Shown here: in pieces, positions 30,220 to 39,382 of the stretch
Layout: each line of letters begins with the position of its first letter
Position numbering within the stretch: the stretch's first letter is position 1
DNA from: Mycetocola saprophilus
GTDB lineage: Bacteria > Actinomycetota > Actinomycetes > Actinomycetales > Microbacteriaceae
Direction of reading: 5' to 3'
DNA: 64,000 nt
Assembly (NCBI RefSeq): GCF_000718085.1
Contig: NZ_JOEC01000003.1
Span: 1-64,000 of the forward strand
Notes under the pieces: model-generated
The model's database searches: none
Told to the model about the DNA's origin: nothing
The model's input: the letters and a program-made list of their open reading frames with translations, nothing else
Program-made: the position numbers and the translations under genes

Positions 30220-31583
30220 ATCGGTGCGTCCAGATTCTCCAGGAACGCCACCTCCTCCTTGATCGCGGCCAGCAGCAGCTCGGCGAGGTCCTTGCTCAGG
30301 CCCAGACGCACCACGATGCGCTGCACCACCAGGGCCGACAGATCATCGGGCATCGGGTAGGCGGGCACCAGCCAGCCGCGCATGCGCAGGCGGTCGGCCA
30401 GGTCGTAGAGGTCCCAGTTGCGCTGGCCCGGGTTCAGCTTCCAGGCGAACACCGGGATGGTGTCGCCGCGGCTGACCAGCGAGAACGGATCGAGCTTTTC
30501 GATCTCCGAGGACAGGTAGGTGGCCACGTCGATCGAGTTCTGCTGCACCTCGCGGTATCCCTCGCGGCCCAGACGCAGGAACTGGTAGTACTGAAGCAGC
30601 ACCTGGGCACCGGGGCGGGAGAAGTTCAGCGCCAGGGTCGGCATATCGCCGCCGAGGTAGCTCACGTGGAACACCAGGCTCTCCGGACACACCTCCTTGT
30701 TGCGCCAGACCACCCAGCCCACGCCGGGGTAGACCAGGCCGTACTTATGGCCCGAGGTGCTGATCGAGTTGACCCGCTCAACGGTGAAGTCCCACTCCAG
30801 ATCGGGCTGGCAGAACGGGGCAACCATCGCGCCCGAGGCACCGTCCACGTGGATGCGCACGTCGAGTCCGGTGGAGGCCTGGATCTCGTCGAGCTTGGCG
30901 GCGATCTCCTTCACCGGCTCGTAGAGGCCGGTGTAGGTCTGGCCGAGGATCGCGACCACACCGATGGTGTTTTCGTCCACGTACTTTTCCAGCTCATAGC
31001 CATCGAGAACCAGGTGGTCCTCGGTCACCGGCACGTAGCGGGCCTCAACATCCCAGTAATTGCAGAACTTCTCCCAGACCACCTGCACGCCGGCGGAGAG
31101 AATGAGGTTGGGCTTCTCGGTGGACTTGCCCTCGGCCCGGCGGCGCTCCTGCCAGAGACGCTTGAGCGCCAGGCCGCCGAGCATGCAGGCCTCGGAGGAT
31201 CCGATGGTTGAGGTACCGATGGTGTTGTGCGGGTCCGGCACGTGCCAGAGGTTGCCGAGGATGCGCCAGCAGCGGTCCTCGATGGCCGCGGTGGCCGGGT
31301 ACTCGTCCTTGTCGATCATGTTCTTGTCGGCGGCCTCGACATAGAGCTTGCCCGCGTTGTCATCCATCCAGGTGGAGACAAACGTCGCCAGGTTCAGGCG
31401 AGAGTTCCCATCCAGCATGGCCTCATCGTGCACCAGCTGATACGCGGTGTCGCCGGACATCTGGTTCTCGGGAAGATCAAAGCGGGGCAGCACCGTGGCC
31501 TCACCCGGACGCGCAAACACGGGGTTGATCGAGATCTGCGACTCGTCCTCGCGTTCGGCGGCATTGCGATACAGCTCTGACAT
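30183..31583 (-). CDS. gad: Glutamate decarboxylase
   Basis: 466 aa, the same length as E. coli GadB. The PLP lysine is in SISTSGHKYGLVYPGVGW; NTIGTSTIGSSEACMLGGLA and RIHVDGASGAMVAPF form the cofactor pocket. It decarboxylates glutamate to GABA and consumes a proton, usually for acid resistance. No GadC-type antiporter is nearby. GAAAGGA precedes ATG 31583. Confidence 0.95.
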   Translation of the reverse strand: MSELYRNAAEREDESQISINPVFARPGEATVLPRFDLPENQMSGDTAYQLVHDEAMLDGNSRLNLATFVSTWMDDNAGKLYVEAADKNMIDKDEYPATAAIEDRCWRILGNLWHVPDPHNTIGTSTIGSSEACMLGGLALKRLWQERRRAEGKSTEKPNLILSAGVQVVWEKFCNYWDVEARYVPVTEDHLVLDGYELEKYVDENTIGVVAILGQTYTGLYEPVKEIAAKLDEIQASTGLDVRIHVDGASGAMVAPFCQPDLEWDFTVERVNSISTSGHKYGLVYPGVGWVVWRNKEVCPESLVFHVSYLGGDMPTLALNFSRPGAQVLLQYYQFLRLGREGYREVQQNSIDVATYLSSEIEKLDPFSLVSRGDTIPVFAWKLNPGQRNWDLYDLADRLRMRGWLVPAYPMPDDLSALVVQRIVVRLGLSKDLAELLLAAIKEEVAFLENLDAPIPREKARTSFAH

Positions 31584-31654
31584 GGTGGTCCTTTCTGATT
31601 GACGGGAAAGCTCGCGACACTAAATTCTGAGAAAAACCGGGCGGGATATCCCCG

Positions 31655-33601
31655 CTACACCTCGATGGGTGGGTAGAGCCGGTCCATGTTGTACTGGCGG
31701 TTGCGACGCGCGGCCCAGGTGGACACCGCCAGGAACACCAGCGTGAGTGCCCCGATCACGGCGAGCGCGACCCCGAATCGATAGTCGATCCCGCCCATGA
31801 TCAGCTGTCTGAGCCCGGTCACGGTATAGGTCATCGGGTCAAAGGGATGCAGCCACTGGAATAGCGGACTGGTGGTCTGGACCGGATAGATACCGCCCGC
31901 CGAGGTGAGCATCACCATCAGCAGGGCCAGGGTGGCCACGCGGCCCACCGCCGCTCCGAAGAGGGCATTGAGCATCTGGATCATCGCCAGGAACATCGCG
32001 GACATCAACCACATGAACGCCAGCGTGCCGATCGGATACTCCGGTTTAAGGCCCAGCCCGAAGTAGATCACCAGGAACAGGATCGTGCCCTGAATACCGC
32101 CGACCGCGAGGGTGGGCATGAACGAGGCCAGCACGGTCCGGAAGGATCCCAGCCCCTGCGCCAACGGACGCGCCTGAAGCGGGGTGAAGAGCATCCAGGC
32201 GATGATGCTGCCCACAAACAGGGCGAGTCCGAGGAAGAAGGGTGCGAAGCCGTAGGCGAAGGTTTTGGCCTCGTGCTCGGTCTTCTCGACCAGCTTCACA
32301 GGTTCGGCCAGCGTCTGGATCACGCTGCGCTCCTGGTCCTTACCCCACTTGGGGATCAGGCTCAGCCCGGTCTTGGCGGCTTCGGCGAGCTGCTCGGTTC
32401 CGGCGGCCAGCTTGGGGGTGCCCTCGGCCAGTGTGTTCGCCCCGGCGCTGAGTTCCCCGAGTCCGGTGCGGAGCTGATCGGCACCGCTGCGCAGCTGATC
32501 GGCACCGCTGCGGGCCTTGTTCAGGTCGCCGACAACCTGGTCGTTTTCGATGGCCTGCAGCACCACATTGAACTGGGTGCCCGGGCTGTTGAGCTGGCCG
32601 GCGAGCAGGTTGGTGTCCCGCCGGACCTCGGCGATGGTGGTGTTCGCCTGGGCGACCTGCGGGTTCGCGGCGATCGAGTTGCGCACACCCTGGATCTGGT
32701 CGGCCAGGCCGCCCTCCCCCTTGGCGCGGAGGTCGGCGATGACGGCGTCCAGATCCTGGGCGGCCTTCTGCTGCGTGGCCGCCGCATCGTTGAGCAACGT
32801 CGCCGCGGTATTGACCCCCGCGTCGATGCGCTGCACGGCCGAGCGCACCTCGGCCCCGGAAATGCCCGAGCCCTGGACCAGACCCTGAGCCTTGCCGATG
32901 ATGCCGTCCAGCCCGGTGACGATCTCGTCCACCGCACCGGCCAGCTTGTCGCTCCCGTCCTTCGCGGTCACCAGGTTGGTCGCGAGTTCCTGCGCTCCCT
33001 GGTTGGCCTGCTGCATCCCGGAGTTCAGGGTGTCCACCCCGTTGGCCGCCTGGATGAGCTTGGGAATCGCGCCCTTGGCCCCGTCCAGTGCGGCCTCAAA
33101 CACCTGGCTGCCCACCTGGGCGCTGACCTGGTTGATGACCTCCTCGGCGGCGTCCTGGCCGATCACGGTGGAGAGGTAGTTGTTGGTTTCGTCGTAGGTG
33201 AAGATCAGGTCCGCCGAGCGCGGGTTATCCCCCGAGACCGAGGCAATGGCGGCGGAGAAGTCGGCGGGGATCGTGATCGTGAAGTCGTACTTACCGTGGG
33301 ACAGTCCGGTTTTGGCCTCCTCCTCGCTCACCTCGATCAGGTTGAGCTGCTTGGAATCGACCAGTCCCTTGACCACCTGCGGTCCGGCGTGAATGCGCTG
33401 TTTGCCGGCATCCGCGCCGGTATCCAGGTTGACGATCGCGACGGGAACCTTGTCCACATTGCCAAACGGGTTCCAGAAGGCCCAGAGGTAGAGGGCGCCG
33501 TACATCAGCGGCATGATCAGGATGACCAGCAGGGCCAGCCGCGGCATGGTCCCGCGGTAGTACCGTTTGAAGTCGCTCCCCGGGGAGAATGCGGCGATCA
33601 T
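31655..33601 (-). CDS. YhgE/Pip-family membrane protein
   Basis: 648 aa. The start PLMYGALYLWAFWNPFGNV and VPVAIVNLDTGAD are signatures of the YhgE/Pip N-terminal domain. A long extracytoplasmic helical region (about 170-420) has repeated SGADQLRSGADQLRTGLGEL heptad-like units. Five membrane segments of ABC-2 type form the C-terminus. Relatives act as phage-infection protein or in type VII-linked export. It starts within the stop of the upstream ATPase-like gene (4-base overlap). Confidence 0.9.
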   Translation of the reverse strand: MIAAFSPGSDFKRYYRGTMPRLALLVILIMPLMYGALYLWAFWNPFGNVDKVPVAIVNLDTGADAGKQRIHAGPQVVKGLVDSKQLNLIEVSEEEAKTGLSHGKYDFTITIPADFSAAIASVSGDNPRSADLIFTYDETNNYLSTVIGQDAAEEVINQVSAQVGSQVFEAALDGAKGAIPKLIQAANGVDTLNSGMQQANQGAQELATNLVTAKDGSDKLAGAVDEIVTGLDGIIGKAQGLVQGSGISGAEVRSAVQRIDAGVNTAATLLNDAAATQQKAAQDLDAVIADLRAKGEGGLADQIQGVRNSIAANPQVAQANTTIAEVRRDTNLLAGQLNSPGTQFNVVLQAIENDQVVGDLNKARSGADQLRSGADQLRTGLGELSAGANTLAEGTPKLAAGTEQLAEAAKTGLSLIPKWGKDQERSVIQTLAEPVKLVEKTEHEAKTFAYGFAPFFLGLALFVGSIIAWMLFTPLQARPLAQGLGSFRTVLASFMPTLAVGGIQGTILFLVIYFGLGLKPEYPIGTLAFMWLMSAMFLAMIQMLNALFGAAVGRVATLALLMVMLTSAGGIYPVQTTSPLFQWLHPFDPMTYTVTGLRQLIMGGIDYRFGVALAVIGALTLVFLAVSTWAARRNRQYNMDRLYPPIEV

Positions 33602-34446
33602 CGAGCTTCCTCAACTTCCTCGAGGGCCAGGCTCACAAACTGCTGGTTGGTGAGATTTGGCACCTCCACGTAGTCATCGGCGATCACCGAACCGCGGCGT
33701 CCGTTGACATCGGCGGTGATCACCGTCTGTTCGGTGCCCAGCGCGATCAGGCGTTCCAGAAGCTTTTCCGAGGCCTGGTCGCTGGAGAGGTTGTCCACCC
33801 CGCCCACCACGAGCAGCTCGGGTTTGCGCACGTTGGCCGCGGCGATGCGGAACAGCGCGGCGGTCAGCTCGGGAAGTTCCTCAACCATGTCGTCGAGGCC
33901 GGGCAGGGCCAGATCGCCAAAGACCGGGCGGCACATGCGTTCCAGATCCTCCTCGCGGGCGACGCGAACCCAGCGATACCAGGGGGCACCCCAGCGCAGC
34001 TGCTCGGTCACGATGTCGCGGACGCGGATGGCCTGCACCACCTCGTCCACCTCGTCGATCCACCCCAGGGCCGCGTTTTTGAAGAGGTGACCGGGGTTGT
34101 TGTTCAGCCCGAAGGAGACCACGGTGCCGCTTGAGGCACGCATGCGGCCGGCGAGGGTCAGCAGGAGCGCGGTACGACCGCGTCCGCCGTGGCCAACCAG
34201 GACGGTGGTGCCCCCACGCTTGACCGAGAAGTTCACCGGTCCAAAGATGTGCCCCCAGGATGCGCGCACGCTGACCTCGGAGAGGGTCAGCAGGTTGTCG
34301 GGGCTCGCACCGTGGCGGCCGTGGGGCTCCGCGGCCTCGCGCATGTCCTGGGACTGCCGTTCCTGGGCTTCGATGATCGCCGTTTCGACGGTTTCCGCGG
34401 GCGGCTCGTTTTCGTGCTGGCCGCCGTGTGCCGGGTGGCCGCTCAT
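33598..34446 (-). CDS. Degenerate ABC-type ATPase paired with YhgE/Pip
   Basis: 282 aa from ATG 34446. It has an ABC nucleotide-binding fold, but the Walker A reads GHGGRGRT with Arg91 in place of Lys, the LSGGQ signature is replaced by ELPELTAAL, and the Walker B region reads ELLVVGGVDNLS without the DE pair. It is probably not a normal ATP hydrolase. The 50 N-terminal residues are polar and likely disordered. The 4-base overlap with the membrane partner suggests a complex. Confidence 0.82.
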   Translation of the reverse strand: MSGHPAHGGQHENEPPAETVETAIIEAQERQSQDMREAAEPHGRHGASPDNLLTLSEVSVRASWGHIFGPVNFSVKRGGTTVLVGHGGRGRTALLLTLAGRMRASSGTVVSFGLNNNPGHLFKNAALGWIDEVDEVVQAIRVRDIVTEQLRWGAPWYRWVRVAREEDLERMCRPVFGDLALPGLDDMVEELPELTAALFRIAAANVRKPELLVVGGVDNLSSDQASEKLLERLIALGTEQTVITADVNGRRGSVIADDYVEVPNLTNQQFVSLALEEVEEAR

Positions 34447-34682
34447 CGTGCGCACCCTCGCCCAAGGCGATCCCCATGCCCTCGATTTTGACCAGAATTG
34501 CGCGCTACAAATGCGCCGGCCTGAGCCAGTTCCCCCATTGAATACGATCCATTCTCCGGATGTTTCCCCATCAAAGTTCGATCAACGTACCATCGTTTCG
34601 CGAGGGGAAGATAGAGCTATCTTTTTGTAGGAATTTCGGATATTTTCGCGGGCCTAACCACTTTTTATTGTTGGTCGCAGAC

Positions 34683-34710
34683 AAAAAAGGGCGGGAACCT
34701 TTCGGTCCCC
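34683..34710 (-). terminator. Intrinsic terminator on the minus strand
   Basis: A 7-bp stem (34693-34699 with 34704-34710, one G-U pair) with a GAAA tetraloop is followed on the minus strand by GCCC and six T. No gene ends directly before it; the amidase already has a terminator about 180 bases upstream. Confidence 0.7.
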
Positions 34711-34887
34711 TCGCCGATCACCGCGAGCATGGGGGACAAAATATTGATGACACAATCCGGCACCATCCCAAGGTGCTCAGCGCGCGGCGCTCCCTTCGAT
34801 GCGTACGCCTCGGCCCGCTCGCACCGGCTCACTCGCCCCGACTCGCTCGATCCGAGGCGCAATACCCAGGCGCCCCGACACGGCAAA

Positions 34888-34927
34888 AACGCCCCACGCG
34901 GGAGAAGGCTTTCGCGCGTGGGGCGTT
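34888..34927 (-). terminator. Terminator of the amidase gene
   Basis: A 13-bp stem pairs 34888-34900 with 34915-34927. On the minus strand it is followed by a short T run. Confidence 0.88.
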
Positions 34928-34963
34928 GATGGGGGACAAATTCCCCGGCGGCCACCGGGGCCG

Positions 34964-36460
34964 CTAGGCAAAGTCGGCGGGCACCCGTTCGTGCCAGCCA
35001 ATCCGGTTCTCCAGCTGCGCGCCGAGGCTCAGCAGGGTCAGTTCGTCGCCGGGACGACCGATCAGCTGGATCGCGGCGGGCAGACCCCGCGCATCCTGGC
35101 TCACCGGGAGTGCGATGCCGGGCAGCCCGGTCGCGTTCACAAACGAGGTCCAGGGCGAGTACAGCACCTGCTGCTCGAAGCTCAGGTCGGGGTCGGTCTG
35201 GCTGTACCAGTTCAGGGCTCGCGGGCTCTGGCCGAGCGCCGGGGTGAGGATCGCGTCAAACCCGGAGAACTGATCGATCACGTCGCGTTCGAAGCGGGCG
35301 AAGAAGCCCAGGGCGGCGATCAGATCGGTTGCGCGCACCTCCTTCCCCGACTCGCGCAGCTGCGCGGTCACCGGCTCCAGCAGCGCCTCGGCCCCCTCGG
35401 TCAGCGGGGCGGCCGCCGGGAAGCTGCGCCACAGGGTGCGGAACGCGTTGGAGTATCCGGCGCTACGTTCCAGCGGGATCTCGGTGAGCACGTGGCCGAG
35501 CGCACGCAGGTGCTCGATGCCCTCGGAGAAGGCCAGCTCACCGGACTCGTCCAGGCCGATTGCATACTCATCCGCCCAGGGCGAATCGCGCAGGATACCG
35601 ATCCGGAACCGGCCGTGCGGGGTATCGGCGGCGCGCAGCAGAGCACCGGGTTCCAGCTCGGGGGCGCGCAGCGCAAAGCGGGCGGGAGCGGGGGTGCCGA
35701 TCATGCCCTCGAGCAGCAGTGCCGCATCGCCCACGGTGCGGGCGATCGGGCCGGCGACGCCGAGCCCACCCACGCTGCCGATGCCCGAGCCGCCGGGGAC
35801 GCGGCCGCGCGAGGGTTTGAGCCCGACCAGGCCGGTCGCGGCGGCGGGGATGCGGATCGAGCCGCCCCCGTCCGATCCCGGAGCAAAGGGTAGCAGCCGG
35901 GCAGCCACCGCGGCGGCCGCTCCCCCGCTGGAACCACCGGCGTGCAGGCTGCGGTCCCAGGGGTTGCGGGCGGGCCCGGCAACCAGGTTGTCGGTAAAGC
36001 CGTGCTGGCCGAATTCGGGGGTGTTGGTTTTGCCCAGGCTGATCGCGCCGGCGGCATCCACGGCCTCGACGATCTCATCGCTCTGCTCCGACACCACCCC
36101 GGCAAATACCCGCGAACCATAGCTGGTGGGCAGCCCGGCCCGGGCCTCCAGGTCCTTATCGGCCAGCGGCAGACCCCAGAGCACCTGGTCGGGGTTTTCC
36201 CCGGGGGATTCGATCCGGAAGTGCTCGGGATCGCTCAGGCTAAACGAGCCGGTGGGGGTGGAACGGGGGTGCCCGGTGGCCTCCAGCGCGGCGGCGCGCT
36301 CGCGGGCACCGTCGGCATCCACCACGATAAACGCGCCGATGGACGCGCCGTGCTTCTCGATGCGATCCAGGTAGTGCTCCACCAGCTCACTCGGACGCAG
36401 GGCGCCGGTTCGCAGGAGGAAGCTCTGTTCACGGGCGGTAAGTTCGTGCAGCTGTGCCAT
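34964..36460 (-). CDS. Amidase-signature enzyme
   Basis: 498 aa. The Ser-cisSer-Lys triad of the amidase signature family is visible: K102 in LADKDLEA, Ser177 in HAGGSSGG and nucleophile S200 in GSDGGGSIRIPAA. It hydrolyses an amide; substrate unknown. It is not GatA, because gatC and gatB are absent and the C-terminal part differs. Confidence 0.9.
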   Translation of the reverse strand: MAQLHELTAREQSFLLRTGALRPSELVEHYLDRIEKHGASIGAFIVVDADGARERAAALEATGHPRSTPTGSFSLSDPEHFRIESPGENPDQVLWGLPLADKDLEARAGLPTSYGSRVFAGVVSEQSDEIVEAVDAAGAISLGKTNTPEFGQHGFTDNLVAGPARNPWDRSLHAGGSSGGAAAAVAARLLPFAPGSDGGGSIRIPAAATGLVGLKPSRGRVPGGSGIGSVGGLGVAGPIARTVGDAALLLEGMIGTPAPARFALRAPELEPGALLRAADTPHGRFRIGILRDSPWADEYAIGLDESGELAFSEGIEHLRALGHVLTEIPLERSAGYSNAFRTLWRSFPAAAPLTEGAEALLEPVTAQLRESGKEVRATDLIAALGFFARFERDVIDQFSGFDAILTPALGQSPRALNWYSQTDPDLSFEQQVLYSPWTSFVNATGLPGIALPVSQDARGLPAAIQLIGRPGDELTLLSLGAQLENRIGWHERVPADFA

Positions 36461-36504
36461 GTCCCCAGCCTATTCCGGTTTCGAGGACGGCGCAGCCAGT
36501 TGCT

Positions 36505-37587
36505 CTACCGCTCGGCGAAATACCGATAGAGGTGCCGCTCTCGAATGCTGGCAAATGCCGCCAGGACCCCTACGAAGGCACCAAATACCAGCGCGCACAC
36601 GATCCTTCCACCGAGAAGTAGTGCGATTGCGGGCTCAACTGAACTGAGCCCTGCCCAGCCGCTGGTCGTCGCCATACCGATCAGTGCCAGCGGTATTGTC
36701 CACAGGAGGGTTTCCCCGAGCAGGATCATGCGCAGGTCGCGCCGGGTAACTCGGGCATGCAACGCGGCCGCCAGCTCGACCCGGCGCAATCGAATCAGGA
36801 ACCAGGAGATCCCCGCGGCCCCGATCAACGCCACGGCCCAGGCCCACCGGGTAATGCGCTGGTCAAACAGCTCGGGCGCAGGCGATTCGGCCCCCAGCCG
36901 CGAGTTCAGCTGCTCGACCCGGGGCGGTTCGCCTGCGCTCGCGATTCGTGGCAGAACGCTTGTATATAGCATCGAGCTCAGTTCGGGTTGAACCGGCCAC
37001 GCGGTTGCCCAGCACTCATCGAATCTCCCGGTGGCCGCCGAGACACTCAGTCCCGAGTATTCCATTTCCCCACGCCGACCATCGGCAGGATATCGAAATA
37101 CATCACGCACCAGAATCATCCCGGAATCGGTGTCCATCCACTTTCCCGGTGAGAGCCCCAAGGGGCCTGCGGCGGATTCGGCGAGGAAAACACCGTGGGT
37201 CTGGCCTCGTCCCAAACCGCGTGAGGGCTCCAAGACTCGTAGGAAACCGCTGGTGACTTCAAAATTGGCAATGGGTGCCCCGGGAAGAGCCCGAGCCAGC
37301 AAGGGTACAGCTGCTTTTCGACGTGCTCCGGCTGCAACCACCCCGGGGAGCTCCGCGATGACATCACAGGCCTGTCCGTCGATCGCGACCGGTGCCGCAA
37401 TCACCAGCGTGGTCGCCCCTGAATCACGAAATTCGGCGACACGCTCCAAGATGCCCCGCACGCCACTCAGTTCTGCACCGAGGGTTGCCAGCAACAAAAC
37501 CGCAGCGATCAGGAAAACGGTGCCCGTGCGAGCGGTACCTGAAACCGCGTTACGCCAGATTTCCCGGACGAGCGCGTGCATTCTCAT
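36505..37587 (-). CDS. FtsX/MacB-like permease of the bacteriocin operon
   Basis: 360 aa. One membrane segment (about 20-42) is followed by an extracytoplasmic domain of about 200 residues and three C-terminal membrane segments, the MacB/FtsX layout. It is the last gene of the lactococcin-972-type operon and overlaps the ATPase gene by 4 bases. It should form the export or immunity ABC complex with it. It is shorter than the firmicute bacteriocin-associated membrane protein, which is about 650 residues. Confidence 0.82.
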   Translation of the reverse strand: MRMHALVREIWRNAVSGTARTGTVFLIAAVLLLATLGAELSGVRGILERVAEFRDSGATTLVIAAPVAIDGQACDVIAELPGVVAAGARRKAAVPLLARALPGAPIANFEVTSGFLRVLEPSRGLGRGQTHGVFLAESAAGPLGLSPGKWMDTDSGMILVRDVFRYPADGRRGEMEYSGLSVSAATGRFDECWATAWPVQPELSSMLYTSVLPRIASAGEPPRVEQLNSRLGAESPAPELFDQRITRWAWAVALIGAAGISWFLIRLRRVELAAALHARVTRRDLRMILLGETLLWTIPLALIGMATTSGWAGLSSVEPAIALLLGGRIVCALVFGAFVGVLAAFASIRERHLYRYFAER

Positions 37588-38225
37588 CGTCCGCCACCGT
37601 CCTGGGCTCGCTTACCGAGATCGATGTGCTCATCACAGGCATCGCGAGTATCCGGATCGTGGGTGGCCACCACAACCGTCACGTCTGCATGCGCAAGTTC
37701 GGCGAGGACCGCATTAACCGATGCCGCGGATACCGGATCCAGCTGTGCGGTTGGTTCGTCCACCAGGAGCAGGGCTGGCATCGCGGCAAGTCCGCGCGCG
37801 AGCATGAGCCGCTGCCCTTCTCCGCCGGACAGGTGTCTGAACTGAGTTTGCGCTCGATGCTGGAGCCCAAACCTCGCAAGGAGATCCTGAGCATGGGCAT
37901 CCGCACGTTCCGGGGTAAGCCCCCGCGCAAGAAACGAGAGAGCAACATGGTCAAGCGCCGTGCGTCGGGAAGTGCCATGAGGGTTTTGAAACACCCAGTT
38001 AACCCGCTCGGCAGCGGGAGCGATGAACGTTCCCTCGGTGGGTGTGCGCCAGCCTGCGAGAATGCTCAGAAATGTGCTCTTCCCCGAACCCGATGGACCC
38101 GTGAGTGCATAGACACGACCGGGACTGAGATCGAGGTTGACCCCACGAAACAACCAATTCTCGGCGTCAAATCGATGTCCCAAATCGCGCGCAATCAAAG
38201 TGTCCGACACCGCTAACGTGGACAT
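37584..38225 (-). CDS. ABC transporter ATPase of the bacteriocin operon
   Basis: 213 aa, the size of the lactococcin-972-group ATPases. All motifs are intact: Walker A GPSGSGKST, signature LSGGEGQRLMLARGLA, Walker B ALLLVDEPTAQLD and the switch His in VVATHD. It overlaps the adaptor gene by 13 bases and the permease by 4. Confidence 0.92.
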   Translation of the reverse strand: MSTLAVSDTLIARDLGHRFDAENWLFRGVNLDLSPGRVYALTGPSGSGKSTFLSILAGWRTPTEGTFIAPAAERVNWVFQNPHGTSRRTALDHVALSFLARGLTPERADAHAQDLLARFGLQHRAQTQFRHLSGGEGQRLMLARGLAAMPALLLVDEPTAQLDPVSAASVNAVLAELAHADVTVVVATHDPDTRDACDEHIDLGKRAQDGGGR

Positions 38226-39382
38226 TTTAGGTCCGCAGCAGGGTGCACACTTACGCGTTGCGGTTTCACGTTGTCGGAGAAAAGCACGAATGTCTGGCCC
38301 AGCTGAGAACCGATGACTCGAATGGATTCCACACGACCATCAACGACCACGCACGAGGGGCGCTGGGCCCCCGAAACATCCTCCCCAGCGGGTTCTCCCC
38401 CACCCATCTCGCTGGATGCGCCCCCGCTCTGAGTCTGTTCGGCCCCGGCCGGTTCGGGCGCGGCCGACGCAAAAAGGGCCGATGCTGGCACCGCAAATGC
38501 TGTCATCGGTTCCGCCAGCTTGCTGGCCGCGGGCAGTTCTCCGGGAGTATCTCCCCCCAGACTCTGCCGGTAGATTCGGGTTTGGGCGAGCCGATCCAAC
38601 TCGGATCGATCGAGAATTCGCCCCTCGGAGTCCAGGTCGAAAGTATCCTCTCCCACGACCACGGTTCGAGCCCCCGGGACGATCGTGCCGCTCACCGCAC
38701 GAACATGTGCCGTGGCAAGCGTTCCCTGAGCCGACAGAACCGTGCTCTCAACACTCACCCGCTGCCCAATTGAGGTTGCACAGGAGGCCACCACCGTTCG
38801 CACGGCTGGAATCCACATGAACGTGTCTTTTAGGATGCGGGCAGATGAGGCGACGGGCTCGCGGGCCGCCCGAGCACCTCGATCCGTCAGCAGCCGATTC
38901 ACCGCGTTGAGGGTGTCTCGGTCGAGTCGTTGCTCGCCCCCGGCGAGATACCCCAACCGGGTCAGCTCCGTGGCGAGGGCGCGCACGTCCTCGCCCGAGT
39001 CTCCGATGCCAAGGTCGCGCCACATCGGAACGGACGTGGCCAGGGCAACGGCGGGTTCCCCCTCGACGCTCAGCACCGACGACCCCGATTCGATGGTTGA
39101 TCCGGGTGCGCACTCCAGCGACGTGACCAGCCCCTCACGTGGTGAAGAGATCGGCGTGACCGGTCCCGTATCCGCGACCAGGGTAACCGGGCGGCGGTCA
39201 TCGACGAGGCGCTCGGTTACTGCGATTTCCTTAACCGGATCGGCAGGTTTCACGGCCGCCGGGGTGGCCGGGGTCAGCACAAGAAATGCGGTTCCCGCGC
39301 CGAGGGAAAATACCATTATGCCGAGGCCGATGGTAAGAAATACCCGACCCCGTGAAAACGCAGGCTGCATAGCCGATTTCAC
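38213..39382 (-). CDS. Membrane-anchored adaptor with peptidoglycan-binding-like domain (bacteriocin operon)
   Basis: 389 aa. One N-terminal membrane anchor (about 15-37) is followed by MacA/HlyD-like barrel segments (VTPISSPREGLVTSLECAPG) interrupted by a PG_binding_1-like motif, GIGDSGEDVRALATELTRLGYL. A Gly/Glu/Ser-rich stretch precedes the C-terminal strand-rich part. Such adaptors link an ABC permease to the cell wall. It ends 13 bases inside the ATPase gene. Confidence 0.8.
   Translation of the reverse strand: MKSAMQPAFSRGRVFLTIGLGIMVFSLGAGTAFLVLTPATPAAVKPADPVKEIAVTERLVDDRRPVTLVADTGPVTPISSPREGLVTSLECAPGSTIESGSSVLSVEGEPAVALATSVPMWRDLGIGDSGEDVRALATELTRLGYLAGGEQRLDRDTLNAVNRLLTDRGARAAREPVASSARILKDTFMWIPAVRTVVASCATSIGQRVSVESTVLSAQGTLATAHVRAVSGTIVPGARTVVVGEDTFDLDSEGRILDRSELDRLAQTRIYRQSLGGDTPGELPAASKLAEPMTAFAVPASALFASAAPEPAGAEQTQSGGASSEMGGGEPAGEDVSGAQRPSCVVVDGRVESIRVIGSQLGQTFVLFSDNVKPQRVSVHPAADLKCPR

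Larger units (their letters stand above)
34447..34963. other. 517-base intergenic region
   Basis: It holds the upstream region of the ATPase-like gene (34447-34680), a minus-strand terminator (34683-34710), the amidase terminator (34888-34927), and two copies of ATGGGGGACAAA exactly 200 bases apart (34729-34740, 34929-34940). Short frames through it look like chance. The region near 34447-34700 is visibly AT-richer than its surroundings. Confidence 0.7.

Noticed and set aside
34665..34955. 96-codon ORF in the intergenic region before the amidase terminator
   Set aside because: It runs through a terminator stem and has no ribosome site or motif.
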